Of a DNA stretch of 64,000 bases, positions 12,524-24,318 are shown in pieces. The translations under genes and the position numbers were made by a program. The DNA is from Allacma fusca (Eukaryota > Arthropoda > Collembola > Symphypleona > Sminthuridae). The stretch is taken from the NCBI GenBank assembly GCA_947179485.1, contig OX359245.1, positions 51,385,067 to 51,449,066 of the forward strand. Reading direction: 5' to 3'. The notes beneath the pieces were generated by a model. The model worked only from the letters and a program-made list of their open reading frames with translations. It made no database searches and had not been told where the DNA came from. The first letter of the stretch is position 1, and each line of letters starts with the position of its first letter.

Positions 12524-14756
12524 GTTGGATTTGATATCAACAATAATTATTCCTGTATTATAGACCTTCCGTTGAATCGTGCAGAGACAGGGCATTAAAG
12601 TACTTTTTGCTTCCAGTTATTCACGGGAGGATAGCCATTGATGTGAGGCAAAATCCTCAGCGTTTTACATTTGGAGGGGAAAATTTTGTGAACACGAGGT
12701 TTATTTTTTTATCGTCAAATACAGAGGATAAAGTTTGCAAAGCCTTTAGCGTCGAGCGAGTGAACATTCCCAGTGCAGATGTGAATATAATTTTATTACA
12801 AGGATTATATTTTTGATTATTATGTTGTTGTTAGTTCACCTGAAAAAAAAAGACTAGGGACTTAATTCAATGCTTGTTGTCATTCTTCCATAATAAATGT
12901 CATTTACATTTAATCCCTGTTTTTTACAGCAACTTGAGGGGCAAGAAGATGTGGGTGTAGAGTACGTCCTCTGGTATAATGAGACCAGGAAAGAAGCCCC
13001 CATGATTTCAGTATTCGAAATACAAAACGAAGCTAATACTCCCAAAATCTTAGCGACTGGCCGGCGTAAAATTATTTTTTATTTATTTTACACAAGCATT
13101 CTGACATGGTATACACATATCTCTGGATTTTTAATAAATAATTTTTTCTAAAAAAAACGTTTTAGAATTTGGGGAATTTTGCCCCAACTGCCCATATCCT
13201 GTTTCAACGGACCCTGTTCAGTCGGATTTAACTTTCAAGAAAGAATGTCGTAGTTGGAATGAAATTAGTAACATCCCAGTGTGCCGGCCAAATTTAACTG
13301 TCACAATCACTGGCCGATATGGGGACTGCGATAATTTGATCTATTCCTTGTAAGTTCCGGGGAGGTTTTTACCACTCAAATTTTCCCTTATGTTAGTATA
13401 TTGTCCAGCGTTTTTTATTATATATGTCATTTTATAGTAACAACTTATTGTAATAAAATTATTCCTTGTTTGACTCTCTTTTTAGAAGTCGCCGGGAAAG
13501 CAATATCACATATGGAGAGGCACCTTGCATTGAGGTACATGTCCAGGTCAAGAATCGGAATCAAACTGCATATTTTCCAAAAATTAAACTGACCTGGGGC
13601 TGGGATTCGTCCAAATTGGTCGTTCCGAAGTTACTTGGGAAAGCGGATGTTTGTAGCGTCCAGAATGATAATGGGACGGCCATTTGTAAATTGGATAGTG
13701 TGAAAACATATCTGGGGACGAATATGACGGTGAAGATTATTTTTACATTCATGCATGTAGGGATTAACACGAGGAGATTTTCTCCAGGAGAAACTGTTTT
13801 TGTCTCCTGTAAAGAAAAACACTTATATAGGAAATTCATTTGGTTATGCTTGTAACTAAATTTTGCTATAACTCTTCCACAGCAAACGCAAAGCTTCAGG
13901 CTCAACCTGGAACAGAGGATCAGGACCAGTCCGGTGACTTCCAAATCAAAACGTTTTGAGCTCAAAGCGGAAGTGTATCTCGAATCCGACAAATCATTTA
14001 AGGCAGTCCCAGCTTCTCTTGTCGTCAACAATAGAGTGAATGCGACTCTTAATTTAATGGATGGGAGCCTCAGTAACAATTCCTTTTCTATTCAGATGGC
14101 TGGACAGTTAAATTACCAATACAAGGTTAGTAGTTAATTACTTCGACAAAAAAATATCTCCTTTAACCACTGATTTTTTACAAATATTTTAGACACGTGT
14201 TGCGGGTACAACTCCGGTACGCGGGACCATAAAATTTTTACTCCCCGATAGCATCAGTTAGAAGGGACAGAGCATCCAGATATTTACTATTGACAAGCCT
14301 AGGGTAACCCAAAAATACTTTGTAATTAATTATATTTCCTTGCTGTCTCCATAAAAGGGAAGTGGGAAAATTGTATTTGTTAATCAGATATTTCAAACAA
14401 AAATTATAAGATAATCTACAAGCGATAATGTTCACTTCTAGATTTTGACATGCGATAGCATATCAGTGACTGATCCAGTTTTTAAGGACTATGGGACGAA
14501 ATTGCCCAAAAGGAAAGGGACGTTCGGAACTCTATACAGCAAAAGCCATTGTCAAGCCTGGAGTTGCTCTTTTTACGTTACAAGGAGAGACAGATTTTTG
14601 GACATGAAATTTGATGTGAAGATATTGGACTTCAGATTTATACGTAATTCCATATTATTTAGTCACGCTAAGAGATATTTCACAGAATTTCATGAATGTA
14701 GTTCAGTTGTAAAAAAAGGACCATTTAAGAATTTAATAAATTTTGTGAAACTGAAG

Positions 14757-15451
14757 GAGAAGTTCTGGAAGTTGAGGGAGCCATGGATTTCTTTGGGATG
14801 GCCCATGCACAATTGTTGGATTTACCGCCGATGGCTAATGTCACCCGATTAATTATTAACCCACCGGATCAATCTGGTGTTCCAGGTTGGATTCTATTGG
14901 CTGCGGCTTTTGGTGGACTTGTTTTTCTTATTCTGATTATCTTCGGCCTAGCGAAAGTAACTTTGACCATTTAACTTAACTCAGAGCAGACTTTGATATA
15001 AGAATAATATTTTTGTAGAGATTAAGCGTTTGTTGATTTATTTTCAGGCCATTTTTTGTAAACAATGTGTTTGTCAGTGTAAATGTTTATTTGTGCCACA
15101 TTACAAGAGTCAAATAGTTCTTTAATCGTTTTTCCTCTAACAGCGAGAGAGATATATTTTAACTTTTATTTTATAATTCCTAGTGTGGGTTTTTCAAGCG
15201 GGGTGTCAAAGAACGGTTGAATGCAATGATAGCTGAAGCTGAAGCGGAAGCTGAAACTAAAGCTGAAACTGAAATTGACACGGAGGTAATTATTGTTATT
15301 TAATATTTTAGGGACAGTACATTTTCTCACCGAACTAATTGCTAGTGATTTAAATTGGTATTTTAAAATATTGTTTTAGCTCTCTGTTGATGAGGCATCA
15401 TCTCAAGTGACTTTAGAGGCGGATGCAGGAAAATCCGACTGTTTAACCTAA
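14757..15451 (+). CDS. integrin alpha transmembrane and cytoplasmic exons
   Basis: Exons 17-19 encode the juxtamembrane stalk, a single hydrophobic segment near WILLAAAFGGLVFLILIIF, then K-CGFFKRGVKER. The exon 18 tail is alanine/glutamate-rich (AEAEAEAETKAETE) and likely helical. Exon 19 ends LEADAGKSDCLT-stop. GFFKR starts precisely at an exon boundary, as it does in the copies at 2438 and 28981. Confidence 0.85.
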
Positions 15452-16017
15452 ATCAGAAATCCGCAGGATTCAAACGTATTAATTAATATTATGATTAAAT
15501 ATTCATGTGTATTTAATTACGAAACATTATCATGATGTAATTTTTCTCCGATTGTATAAATGGTTATTGCATGTATCAACTCATCCTTAAAAAAATGCTG
15601 GTTTTACAATGTCTTTGGAGCAAACGTCGGACAATATATGCACATATACACGCTCAAGGTGCAAATGTTTACTGTTTTTAATAAGTATTATTAATTCACT
15701 TGACTTCATGTGAAAATAATAAAAATGCGTGTTAAGTTACAAATTTATTTATTTTCACGCAGTCGGTACATTCAGTGGCGAAAAATTTACGAATTCCCAA
15801 TATTCGATGGAACGGGTTTCCATTTTTTCAAAATTTAAGTTTCTTTTTAACTTAATTTCTCTCGTAACTAACGTAGGAATTAAACGTTGCCATGTTTTTA
15901 ATAAAAATTCGAATTGACTTTTCGAAAAACTATCAGGGTTAATTATTCTATGGATTTTTCATTCACTGTCATATTCAATGGCATTTCATGTTCTAAATTA
16001 TCCAGGAAGCGCTGTGT
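15452..16017. other. integrin 3' flank and peptide-gene upstream region
   Basis: No gene seen. Part of it (15480-15680) recurs after the integrin debris at 29240-29480. The end (15940-16017) recurs at 23160-23210 and 52800-52860, which marks the unit duplicated with the peptide genes. Confidence 0.5.
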
Positions 16018-16025
16018 GTTTGACA

Positions 16026-16927
16026 CAGGGACGGGATATCGGAAAAATACGGATTTAAATGTGGATTCGAATACTTTATCATTTCGATTTCAATTTGAAT
16101 TATTTTTTTAAATACTTACAAATTTGAATTCCGATACGAATTCCAATATATTTGAATACTTCCTGAATTTGGATTCCGATTCAAATACTTTTCGGATATT
16201 CTTACAAAAAATGGGAATTTATTCAAAAGAACAATTTAACCGCAAAAATATAAGCGATACACAACACATTCAGTGTTTTCAGGGCAAAATTACCACGCAA
16301 AACATTTATTATAAACTTGAGCACAGAAAACACACGCTCAGCTGAAATTTGAGTAACTGGAAAAGCAAGGAGTGATTCCTTTTCCCCACTTTTGCGATTA
16401 GTTCCTTCTAACAGTATTTGTAAATCGATTTGTTTGATAACACATCGTAAATAAAATGTACTTGAGAGCAAGATTTAAGAAGTGAGAAACTTGATTCACT
16501 TAATAGTTATTAATAGTCCTGTAAGACCGAGACTATGCAGCTATCTCATCCTGTTTGCAGGAATTTTTGCAAAAACGGGCTTCAACTCACTGCCCATTAA
16601 CAAGCAAACTTTTTTCGTTTACCAACCATTCGGTTCTTCGCCTTTGGGTTTTGTAATTACATGTGTACGGCTTTCAAAAAATGCTTCCTATGAACTTTTT
16701 CTTGCACGTGGCAATATAAAACCCAATGAAATCGATACTTTATTGGAATCGGAATTCATAAAAAATATTCGAATACCGATTCGAATACCCTGTTTTTATT
16801 CTAATCCGATTTTGGATACAAATACCTTTGTGAATATTTTTCGGATTCCAATATCGATACGGATACCCTAACTTTTTGAATATAATTCCGATTCTAATTC
16901 CGATTCGAATTCGAATTCCCGTCCCTG
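16026..16927. mobile_element. hAT-type element, GATTCGAAT-word ends
   Basis: Terminal repeats CAGGGACGGGA and TTCCCGTCCCTG are flanked by the 8-bp duplication GTTTGACA (16018-16025, 16928-16935). The uninterrupted site is present near 52880. Both subterminal zones are made of GATTCGAATAC/GAATTCCGATT words. There is no transposase. Confidence 0.85.
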
Positions 16928-17076
16928 GTTTGACACAAGCACAATAATTGAAACTAAACTTTACAAACATCACAACCTCAAGCACAGCATCAGAAACATG
17001 TACGTAACATTTTAAATGCTATCAAAGGCATTTACAATGAAAGTTATATTATCTTCCGGGTTTTTGTCCCAGTGAC

Positions 17077-17083
17077 TATAAAT
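17077..17083 (+). promoter_or_regulatory. TATA box of peptide gene 1
   Basis: TATAAAT lies exactly 90 bp upstream of the ATG. The same sequence and spacing occur at 27714 and 53035, and the Kozak context GCCACCATGA is good. Confidence 0.75.
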
Positions 17084-17166
17084 CATGTGATGGTTGTGAA
17101 AGGCCCTTATTCAAACGACAGCCCTGAGGAAAAACTAATCTCCAACTCCATCAATTCTCTGCCACC

Positions 17167-17405
17167 ATGAAAGTCTTGGCTATTTTGATTGCGGCGTGCA
17201 TCTGCGTTCTTCAGGTAACTAACTACAAGATATCCGGATTTTTACCAAATTTAAAAATTTATTCTTGCATAAATGTAGTAATCGACTCATGTAATAATTT
17301 CCCATTCCTTCTGAAATCCATATTCAGGTCTCAGCAGGTCCTACTGAAATTTTTCAAGGCAAAGGAATTCCGCTTCCCTTCAATGACACTATGTGGAGAC
17401 ATTGA
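17167..17405 (+). CDS. small secreted peptide, copy 1 (two exons, 41 aa)
   Basis: Exon 1 (17167-17214) encodes 16 residues of signal peptide, beginning MKVLAILIAACICVLQ, and ends at a GTAACT donor. Exon 2 (17328-17405) begins after TATTCAG with VSAGPTEIFQGKGIPLP and stops at TGA 17403. Cleavage probably falls after VSA. An AATAAA at 17544 lies in the likely 3' UTR, so the whole transcription unit is only about 0.5 kb. I do not recognise the family: a short mature peptide with Gly/Pro and no cysteine pair could be antimicrobial, hormonal or something else. The C-terminus (FNDTMWRH) differs completely from copies 2 and 3, so either this copy or the others changed there. An unspliced reading through the intron is longer but loses the conserved second exon frame. 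Confidence 0.65.
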
Positions 17406-17941
17406 ACGACTTGGACCATGTCTCCCTCAACGTAATGCCAACACTTTTCCAAATCAGATGTCTCTCCGGGATTATGCCTTCTCTAAATTTCTACATCCAG
17501 AATCCGTTGTAGTTGTGAAAATTATTCAAAATTTAAATCACTGAATAAAATTAAAGATACACTTTAATCTCTCTACTTAGGTAAAATCCAGTCTTTACCA
17601 ATCTGGGGACAATCTTTTAGCACGGCGGAACAATAATATTATCCGCGTAATAAACGTAACAATTATGCACGGAGCCATTATCTATAGCTCCTCTAAAGGG
17701 ATTCTATAATAATTGCAGGAGAGTAGTGAGAGTATACAGGTATTGGTAATAATTATGACGGTTTGCATGGTATAGAATAGACTCTTGTTCCCTCATAGTA
17801 GGAAGGGACGGGTGGGAGAATTACATGGGCTAGCATTGATCATAGTAATGACTTCCACAAAACTGGGCTTTAGTTATTGTTTATATCTCGAGTGATGGAA
17901 TTTTGGAACCAATTCAGTAATTTAATTTTCTCTCTCTATAG

Positions 17942-18366
17942 AAGAGAGCGGGAAAGCAATCTCATATATGGAGACGCACCTTGCATTGAGTTACATGTCC
18001 AGGTCAAGAATCGGAATCAAACAACATATTTTCCAAAAATTAAACTAACGAGGGATGGGATTCGTCCGAGTTAGTCTTGCCGAAGTTACTTGGGAAAGCG
18101 GATGTTTGAAGCCCCCAAAAGGATAATGGGACCTAAAATAGCCGTAGTTTTTTCGTTTCTGTTTTGTTTTTTTATAAAACATATTTATTGTTTGTTTTCG
18201 TTTATCGTAAATATTTTTATTTGGTTTTCGCTTTCGTTTCAAAAACCGTTAGTGTCAGTTTTTCCTGTAATAACGTTTTTCCATAACGTTATTCGATCCA
18301 GGTCTGTCAGTAACCATTCCTTTTCTATTCAGATGGCCGCGGGCAGCTAAATTACCAAATTCAAGG
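17942..18366 (+). pseudogene. integrin alpha debris, exon 13 and exon 14 pieces
   Basis: 17942-18132 follows a TATAG acceptor and matches exon 13 of the long copy (motifs RRESN, CIELHVQVKNRNQT, FPKIKLT). It then frameshifts and breaks off near GATAATGGGACC. A second piece, about 18305-18360, matches the exon 14 end (SNHSFSIQMA). Between them is unrelated AT-rich sequence. Confidence 0.7.
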
Positions 18367-18379
18367 TTGGTATATAGCA

Positions 18380-18640
18380 GGGTTGCTGATTTTTTTGATT
18401 TAAAAAAAAAATCGAAAAAATCGGATTTATTCGATTTTAATCAATATGTTCTGATTTAAATTCAAAATTTTATCGTACGATAGAATTACCAGACACATTT
18501 CTGGATTTTAATTTTCCTAATAATATTGTACACTGTTGGCATCAATGAAACTTGAACAACTAGTAAAATATATTGAGATAAAATTACAAAGGCAAGTCAA
18601 CTACCTATCTAATGTGTACATTTACAGGGTTTCGGAACGG
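18380..18640. repeat. AATCGAATT-type word zone, possible hAT end
   Basis: A CAGGGTTGCTGATTTTTTTG start followed by AATCGAAAAAATCGG words resembles a hAT terminus. No matching right end was found. Another CAGGGTTTCGGAACGGG motif near 18627 pairs loosely with GGGACGGGAC words at 19850-19960, the flanks of the next element. Confidence 0.3.
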
Positions 18641-18835
18641 GATGTTAGAGTATGTCATGTCGGGACATAAAAATTGTATGCAAATTGGGAATATTCCGTA
18701 TAAACAAGTGTGAATATCTCTCCGTACAAGAGTATAACATTTAAAAAATGCAAAATTCACATAATCAAATCTTGTCACTTTAAATGATACTCCTTTATAA
18801 AGGTAGGATGTTGGAATGTTTTTGTAGGTACTGAG

Positions 18836-19835
18836 CAGAGCTGCGCACAAGTACAAGTAGTACACGAGTATTTCAAGTCAAGTTCGCGTTCGGGTCGTGG
18901 TCAAGTAAATAAATTTAAAACCATGAACGGTTCGGGTCGTGTTCAGGTATTTCATCGACTTGACCATGATTTCTTACCTCAAGTCAAGTTCGTGGTCAAG
19001 TATAATTATTTTACTTGAACCATAGTACCTGGTCATGTTCAAGTAAATATTAAAAAGTACTTGACCACGAACTTGAGTTTTTCGTGTACAAGTTCAAGTA
19101 ATTTTGTTTGTGCAATTCTTCATGGCTGAGGGAGTTTTCAATTCACTTACGATTCACTGTACTAAATGAAACTTAAAACGGCATTTAATACATCACTTTA
19201 AGCGGCATTTGTTAATTTGTTCGTGTACACAAATACAAAAGAAAGCTCAACATTCATATGGCTCCGTGGAAATTGATTTAAAAATGTTAGCACCCATGTT
19301 TATAATAGTATGTGACAACAAAACCTAAAAGGAGTTCTGTGTCCCCGAAAATGTCAACTGAGTCACCAGACCCACCCGGTACACGAAATCAGAGTAGATC
19401 TGCAGTGTACAATCGTTCTACATTCATTGAAAGGAACCAAAAATACAACTATTATTTTTAGAGGCGGTTGCTAGCAAAATGCTGGGTGAAACCTAGTGTG
19501 TTAGAAACCCAGGTTCGCTTTCATTAGAAATATAAATTCAATAAAACTTAAGTATTTTGATGTCCAATGGATTACTTGAAAGTACTTGAAAGTTCAAGTT
19601 CATGGTCAAGTTCGGGTCATGGTCAAGTCAAGTTGAAGTTGGACCCGAAACGCGCGTATAAAATCATGGTCAAGTAATATGAGAATTACTTGAAAACCCG
19701 AACTTGTTTCATTCAAGTATTACTTGAACTGAAAATGTCAAGTTCGGGTAATCTTGAAATACGTACTTGAGAAGTCGGGGTCAAGTCAAGTTCGTGGTCG
19801 GATCTTTATAAATACTTGACCCGAGCGCAGCACTA
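18836..19835. mobile_element. hAT-type element, CAAGTTCAAG-word
   Basis: Exactly 1,000 bp bounded by CAGAGCTGCGC and GCGCAGCACTA, with the 8-bp duplication GTACTGAG (18828-18835, 19836-19843). Both ends consist of CAAGTTCAAGTCAAGTTCGGG words in either orientation. It belongs to the family of the 54776-59730 element. No coding capacity. Confidence 0.85.
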
Positions 19836-20254
19836 GTACTGAGTTTCTGTTAGGGACGAGACAATGTCGAGACATAAATATTGGAACGTGTTATTTCGGG
19901 ACGGGACCTGCATGGAAACTTATTTTTGTCCCTGAATTTCGAAACGAGACGGAATTATGTATTCGTAAAATGCTAATACCCATTCCGTAATATTCAGTAA
20001 TTATGTGCTCTCATAATTTAAATTTTTATATCCTGCAAAGGTCGGGAAATTCAGTGTCAAAGTAGGTGCTATATATGCATGTATATACCTCATTATCCAA
20101 AGAGAAATAGAATGCAGTAACATTTGAACTCCACGCTACTTATAAAGCTAAGCATGTAAAAGGAGTGATTCCAAACCAAAAATAATTTGCTCAGCAATTA
20201 TTTACGTACAAACAAATTATACATACATCATAACAAGACAATGTCAGTATGCAC

Positions 20255-20520
20255 CAGTGCTCGGATTGGGTACAGAAACTCTGAACCGGTACCCATACCC
20301 GAATAACGGGTACGACAAAACGCTGCACCTATACCCGCACCCATACCCTAGTACCCGGGTAAATTATTTCAGTACCCGTACCCATACTTGAAATTACAAT
20401 GTAGTACCTGTACCCACAATTTACCCGTACCCGTAATGCACCCAAAACCTGTACCCGTACCGGAGTACCTATTGTTTGTACCCGGGTATTACTCGGGTAC
20501 TGGAAGTTTGGCAGATTCAA
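20255..20520. mobile_element. truncated hAT-type end, GGTACCCGTACC-word
   Basis: CAGTGCTCGGATTGGGTAC begins a zone of TACCCGTACCC words. Sequence beyond it (20590-20760) matches the interior of 24319-25943. I found no right terminus, so this is a truncated sibling. Confidence 0.6.
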
Positions 20521-20849
20521 AATTCCCGAAGACATTTGCCTGTCCAATTTGTCAATTTTTTTTACCGTTATTGAAATGCCTGAGATTTTTAGCATTTTCG
20601 TTAAGCGTTAAGGATATCCTATTTCAGATTGTTTAAAAAATCAGTTAAGGTCATTTAGGATTTATTTTTAATAAACACTGACAAAATTCAAACGCTACTA
20701 CGCCAAAATAATAACTTGCTTAATGAAATGTGTTCTCGTGAATTGGTTAATGAACAATTAGTGTAACGTCGAAAACAGTGTGGTAAATATTTACTTTATT
20801 CGTATTCAAAGTAAATTTTACATTATTACTATTAAACAAACAAACCAAA

Positions 20850-22322
20850 GTTAACTTGGACTGTACTGTACTTTTTAGTACAGTATTGATAAAAGTATAG
20901 CATTGTTACATTGACGCATGATCATTATGTTTCGTAAATAAAGCAGAGTACAGTATCTACACCTATTCAAAACATGAAATATTGGCACAGTATTGAAAGG
21001 CCGCTATAGTAATAAAAACAAGTATAAAGCAAAGTAACGTATTGTTATAAATATTACAAATTCATGTAAAGAACAGCAAATTGATACACGCAAAGGGCCC
21101 TATCTAGTAAATTTACGGGCGAACTACTTACGTCAAAACTTTAGCATACGACATTAAAACTACAAACGAAAGCAGCATGCCGAACGGGCGATATTTGTGA
21201 TTATTGTTGTAATTCTGAAAGAATCTGAGAAACCCCGTCCAGAATATTCAGCCATAAATAAGTTTTAAGACATGCTTGCAACTTCGGGGTAAAAATCAAT
21301 TCAAGTTCAACTCCATAATTCATGGATTCCAAACACATTCCGTTCAATTCAGTTCGCTGTGAAAATACTCAAGTTCAATGTATTTTTTTGTACTGACCAT
21401 TCAGTTCAGTTCAAAATTATTTTGCAATTATATCAGTTCAATTAAATTAATTAGTCGTTCAATTCAGCTCATTTTTAGTAATTATTTATTTAATTCTGCA
21501 TTTGAACATTTAAACGGAGAACGATTCCGGTTTCAGCATTGTAGAAAAATGGTATTCATTGTCTGGTTAATTTTTATTTTCTATTCTTAGGTAAACTAAA
21601 TGAAGAATATAAGCTACTGTCCCGTTTTATAATACTGGTTTTAATAAAAATAGAATTTCATCAAAAATTACTTTGAGGTAGGATTTTCAGGGACATTAAT
21701 ACAAACTTAACAATTATTACACACTAAACCAAATTACGAAATTCATTTAGGCATGCAGCAAAAATGGCGGTGTTGTTCATGCACCCTGGTTTTCCACGAT
21801 GAATCGCTCAGTAAAAATGATAAAAGCATAATAAATGTCACTGAGTAATGTGAATTAATATTACTTCAATAATATCTTCCAAAATAAACAATTGACAAAT
21901 TAATTTATTAGGAGCATCTACAAAACTACATAATAAACTTGCTGAAGAAAATATGTTAGAAACTTGGTTTGGAAAAACAAAATATAGAAACAGCTTCTAT
22001 TGCAGAATATTAGTCGAATGTGCTAGTCAATAATACAATATTGACGAATAGATACGTACTGCTATGGGTAAAGCACAGTATTGATAACTATTTATGTATA
22101 ACTCGTACAGTAAAGCAGAGTATTGATGACTATTTTTGCATAAGTAGTGTAGTAAAGCAAAGTATTGAAACATATTTCGATGTGCTTTTAAAAGTAAAGC
22201 ATTGTTTTGAAACAATTATCATATCCAGACTATAGTAAAGCACAGTACAGGAAAAGGCAACTGTACAAAACTAGCACTAGAGTATTGTATTGATGAACGA
22301 AAGTCCGACCTTTGAGTTAACC
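20850..22322. repeat. CAGTATTGAT-word region
   Basis: Words such as GTAAAGCACAGTATTGA recur at 20860-21060 and 22040-22290. A weak inverted match (GTTAACTTGGACT against GGTTAACTC...GGACT) suggests element ends, but I could not define a target duplication. A TTCAGTTCAATT zone lies at 21290-21480. No gene. Confidence 0.3.
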
Positions 22323-22429
22323 TGAAAATAGCAATAGAACTAAATATTCAGTATGTCTTAAGTAAGCGCGCCAAACATCTAATTCACCCAGCATTTTACT
22401 GATAATAGCAATAAGTTGATGTTGCTGTA

Positions 22430-23205
22430 TATCTGATTTCTTCAACCAAGCTTTCAGGCGCATGTAAATTTTTATTGTTACAGCAAGCATTGCTATTATC
22501 TTTGAGGTAAGCAAGTCAGTTCATGTGGAGAATAAGCTTTCTACCAGAACACCCGTGACAGAAAACATCAAAAATTTCCTAGTCATTTTTGAAAGAACCT
22601 TAAAAATAATAAACCATAAAAAGTCGAATTTCAGCAGTTACAGGTACTTAAAAGCAATTCCAATAACAGACAGAATAAGTAGAGGCGACTAAGTAAAACA
22701 AACCTTCCATCACTCTTAAACACCAATTTTTGATTTTGAAACCGCCATTTCCTGAATCATGCTTTCGTGCTCATAGAGATTCACTTGCTGCCACGACAAG
22801 TTATCACGTGTTGGTGCTGACCAATTGACGTTTTTCAAGTACTCGATGCAATTCAAATAACCAAATTCGAAACCAAATCGAATACAAACCGAATAAAATT
22901 TTCATTCGTATTTGAAATTTATTCGGATTTCAAGTACATTTATGTATTCGAATTTGAATTGTATTCGGTTTGAAATACAAGCATTGCACTTATTTAAAAT
23001 TGCCAATTGTATTCGGTTTGATTCGAATTCAATCCGAAAATTCGAATACATTCACACGGGTATACGTGTACACATAAATGAAGGCACATAGTACCGTTTT
23101 CAAATCTGTAGATAAAATATCAATTCAAATTGTTCGTTTTGGAAACATATCAAGGTAATTTATACTATGGATTTTTCATTCACTGTCATACTCAATGGCA
23201 TTTCA
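22430..23205. repeat. segmental duplicate of 51481-52850
   Basis: From CTGATTTCTTCAACCAAGC onward the sequence parallels 51481 onward for about 0.75 kb, including GATTCGAAT words at 22850-23050. The other copy carries an extra roughly 0.6 kb (about 52085-52690). This block precedes a peptide gene in both places. Confidence 0.8.
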
Positions 23206-24318
23206 TGTTCTAACGGGTCGTACTAAACACTGAACCTACTGAACCTTCTGAACCTACTGAACCTCCCCTAAGAAAACATGCAATTTCCAGCCAGAGGTTC
23301 AGAATTTTCAAACCACGTCCTAGACATAACTAGCTTCTGAACCGCTCTGAACCCCCTCTTAAATTCAATGCATCAGGTCTGAACCCCTCTGAACCCCCTC
23401 TTAAAGCCAATTCATTAGGTCTGAACCTCTCTGAACCTCTCTGAACCCCTCTGAACCCTCTCTTAAAGTCAATTCATTAGGTCTGAACCTCTCTGAACCC
23501 CTCTGAACCCTCTCTTAAAGTCAATTCTTTAGGTCTGAACCTCTCTGAACCCCCTCTTAAAGTCAATTCATTAGGTCTGAACCTCTCTGAACCCCTCTGA
23601 ACCCTCTCTTAAACTCAACTCATTAGGTCTGAACCCTCTCTTAAACTCAACTCATTCGGTCTGAACCACTCTGAACCCCCTCTTAAACTCCATTCATTAG
23701 GTCTGAACCTCTCTGAACCCCTCTAAACCCTCTCTTAAACTCAATTCTTTAGGTCTGAACCTCTCTGAACCCCTCTGAACCCCCTTTTAAAGTCAATTCA
23801 TTAGGTCTGAACCCCTCTGAACCTCTCTGAACCCCCTCTTAAACTCAACTCATAAGGTCTGAACCCCCTCTTAAACTCAACTCATTATGTATGAACCTCT
23901 CTGAACCCCTCTGAACCCCCTCTTAAAGTCAATTCCTTAGGTCTGAACCTCTTTGAACCCCCTCTTAAAGCCAATTCTTTAGGTCTGAACCACTCTGAAC
24001 CCCCTTTTAAAGTCAATTCATTAGGTCTGAACCTCTCTGAACCCCTCTGAACCCCCTCTTAAACTCAATTCATTAGGTCTGAACCTCTCTGAACCCCTCT
24101 GAACCCCCTCTTAAAGTCAATTCTTTATGGCAGAACCTCTCTGAACCCCTCTGAAGACCCTCTCAAATTTTATGTAACTATTTTTTTTAGTGATTTTCCA
24201 TCTTTAGGAATTTAATTCAATTAGAAATGTAGTCCTGTGCTTAATAAATATTATTAAAATCCTTAAAAATGTAGCAACATTCATTTGCTTTTAAGGGTTG
24301 CAAACACTCAACCTCATT

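Larger units (their letters stand above)
8271..15451 (+). pseudogene. integrin alpha subunit, 19 exons, near complete but disrupted
   Basis: Exons inferred: 8271-8470, 8756-8901, 9019-9306, 9442-9570, 9691-9764 plus 11140-11170 (split by a transposon), 11283-11656, 11812-11929, 12061-12243, 12311-12523, 12587-12780, 12930-13065, 13166-13349, 13486-13808, 13883-14125, 14193-14303, 14442-14643, 14757-14956, 15184-15285, 15380-15451. Phases agree throughout once three lesions are set aside, giving about 1,173 residues, normal for a non-I-domain integrin alpha. Order: signal peptide, FG-GAP propeller with three DxDxDG-type calcium loops, cysteine-containing thigh/calf region (KKEC...VCRPNL), transmembrane helix, KCGFFKR. 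Lesions: transposon in exon 5, one extra T at 13954-13957, TAG at 14259-14261. Start chosen at the ATG giving a hydrophobic leader. It could still make a truncated ectodomain; otherwise it is a pseudogene or carries assembly errors. Confidence 0.8.

Noticed and set aside
12524..12563. 40-bp intron in the integrin gene ending at TATAG
   Set aside because: It shifts the frame into an early stop. The 63-bp alternative (12524-12586) keeps phase and gives the conserved DRALKYF continuation.
17167..17544. 125-codon frame reading from the peptide leader
   Set aside because: It runs through a conserved intron with GT-AG borders. The spliced 41-aa product is supported by the same exon structure in three copies.
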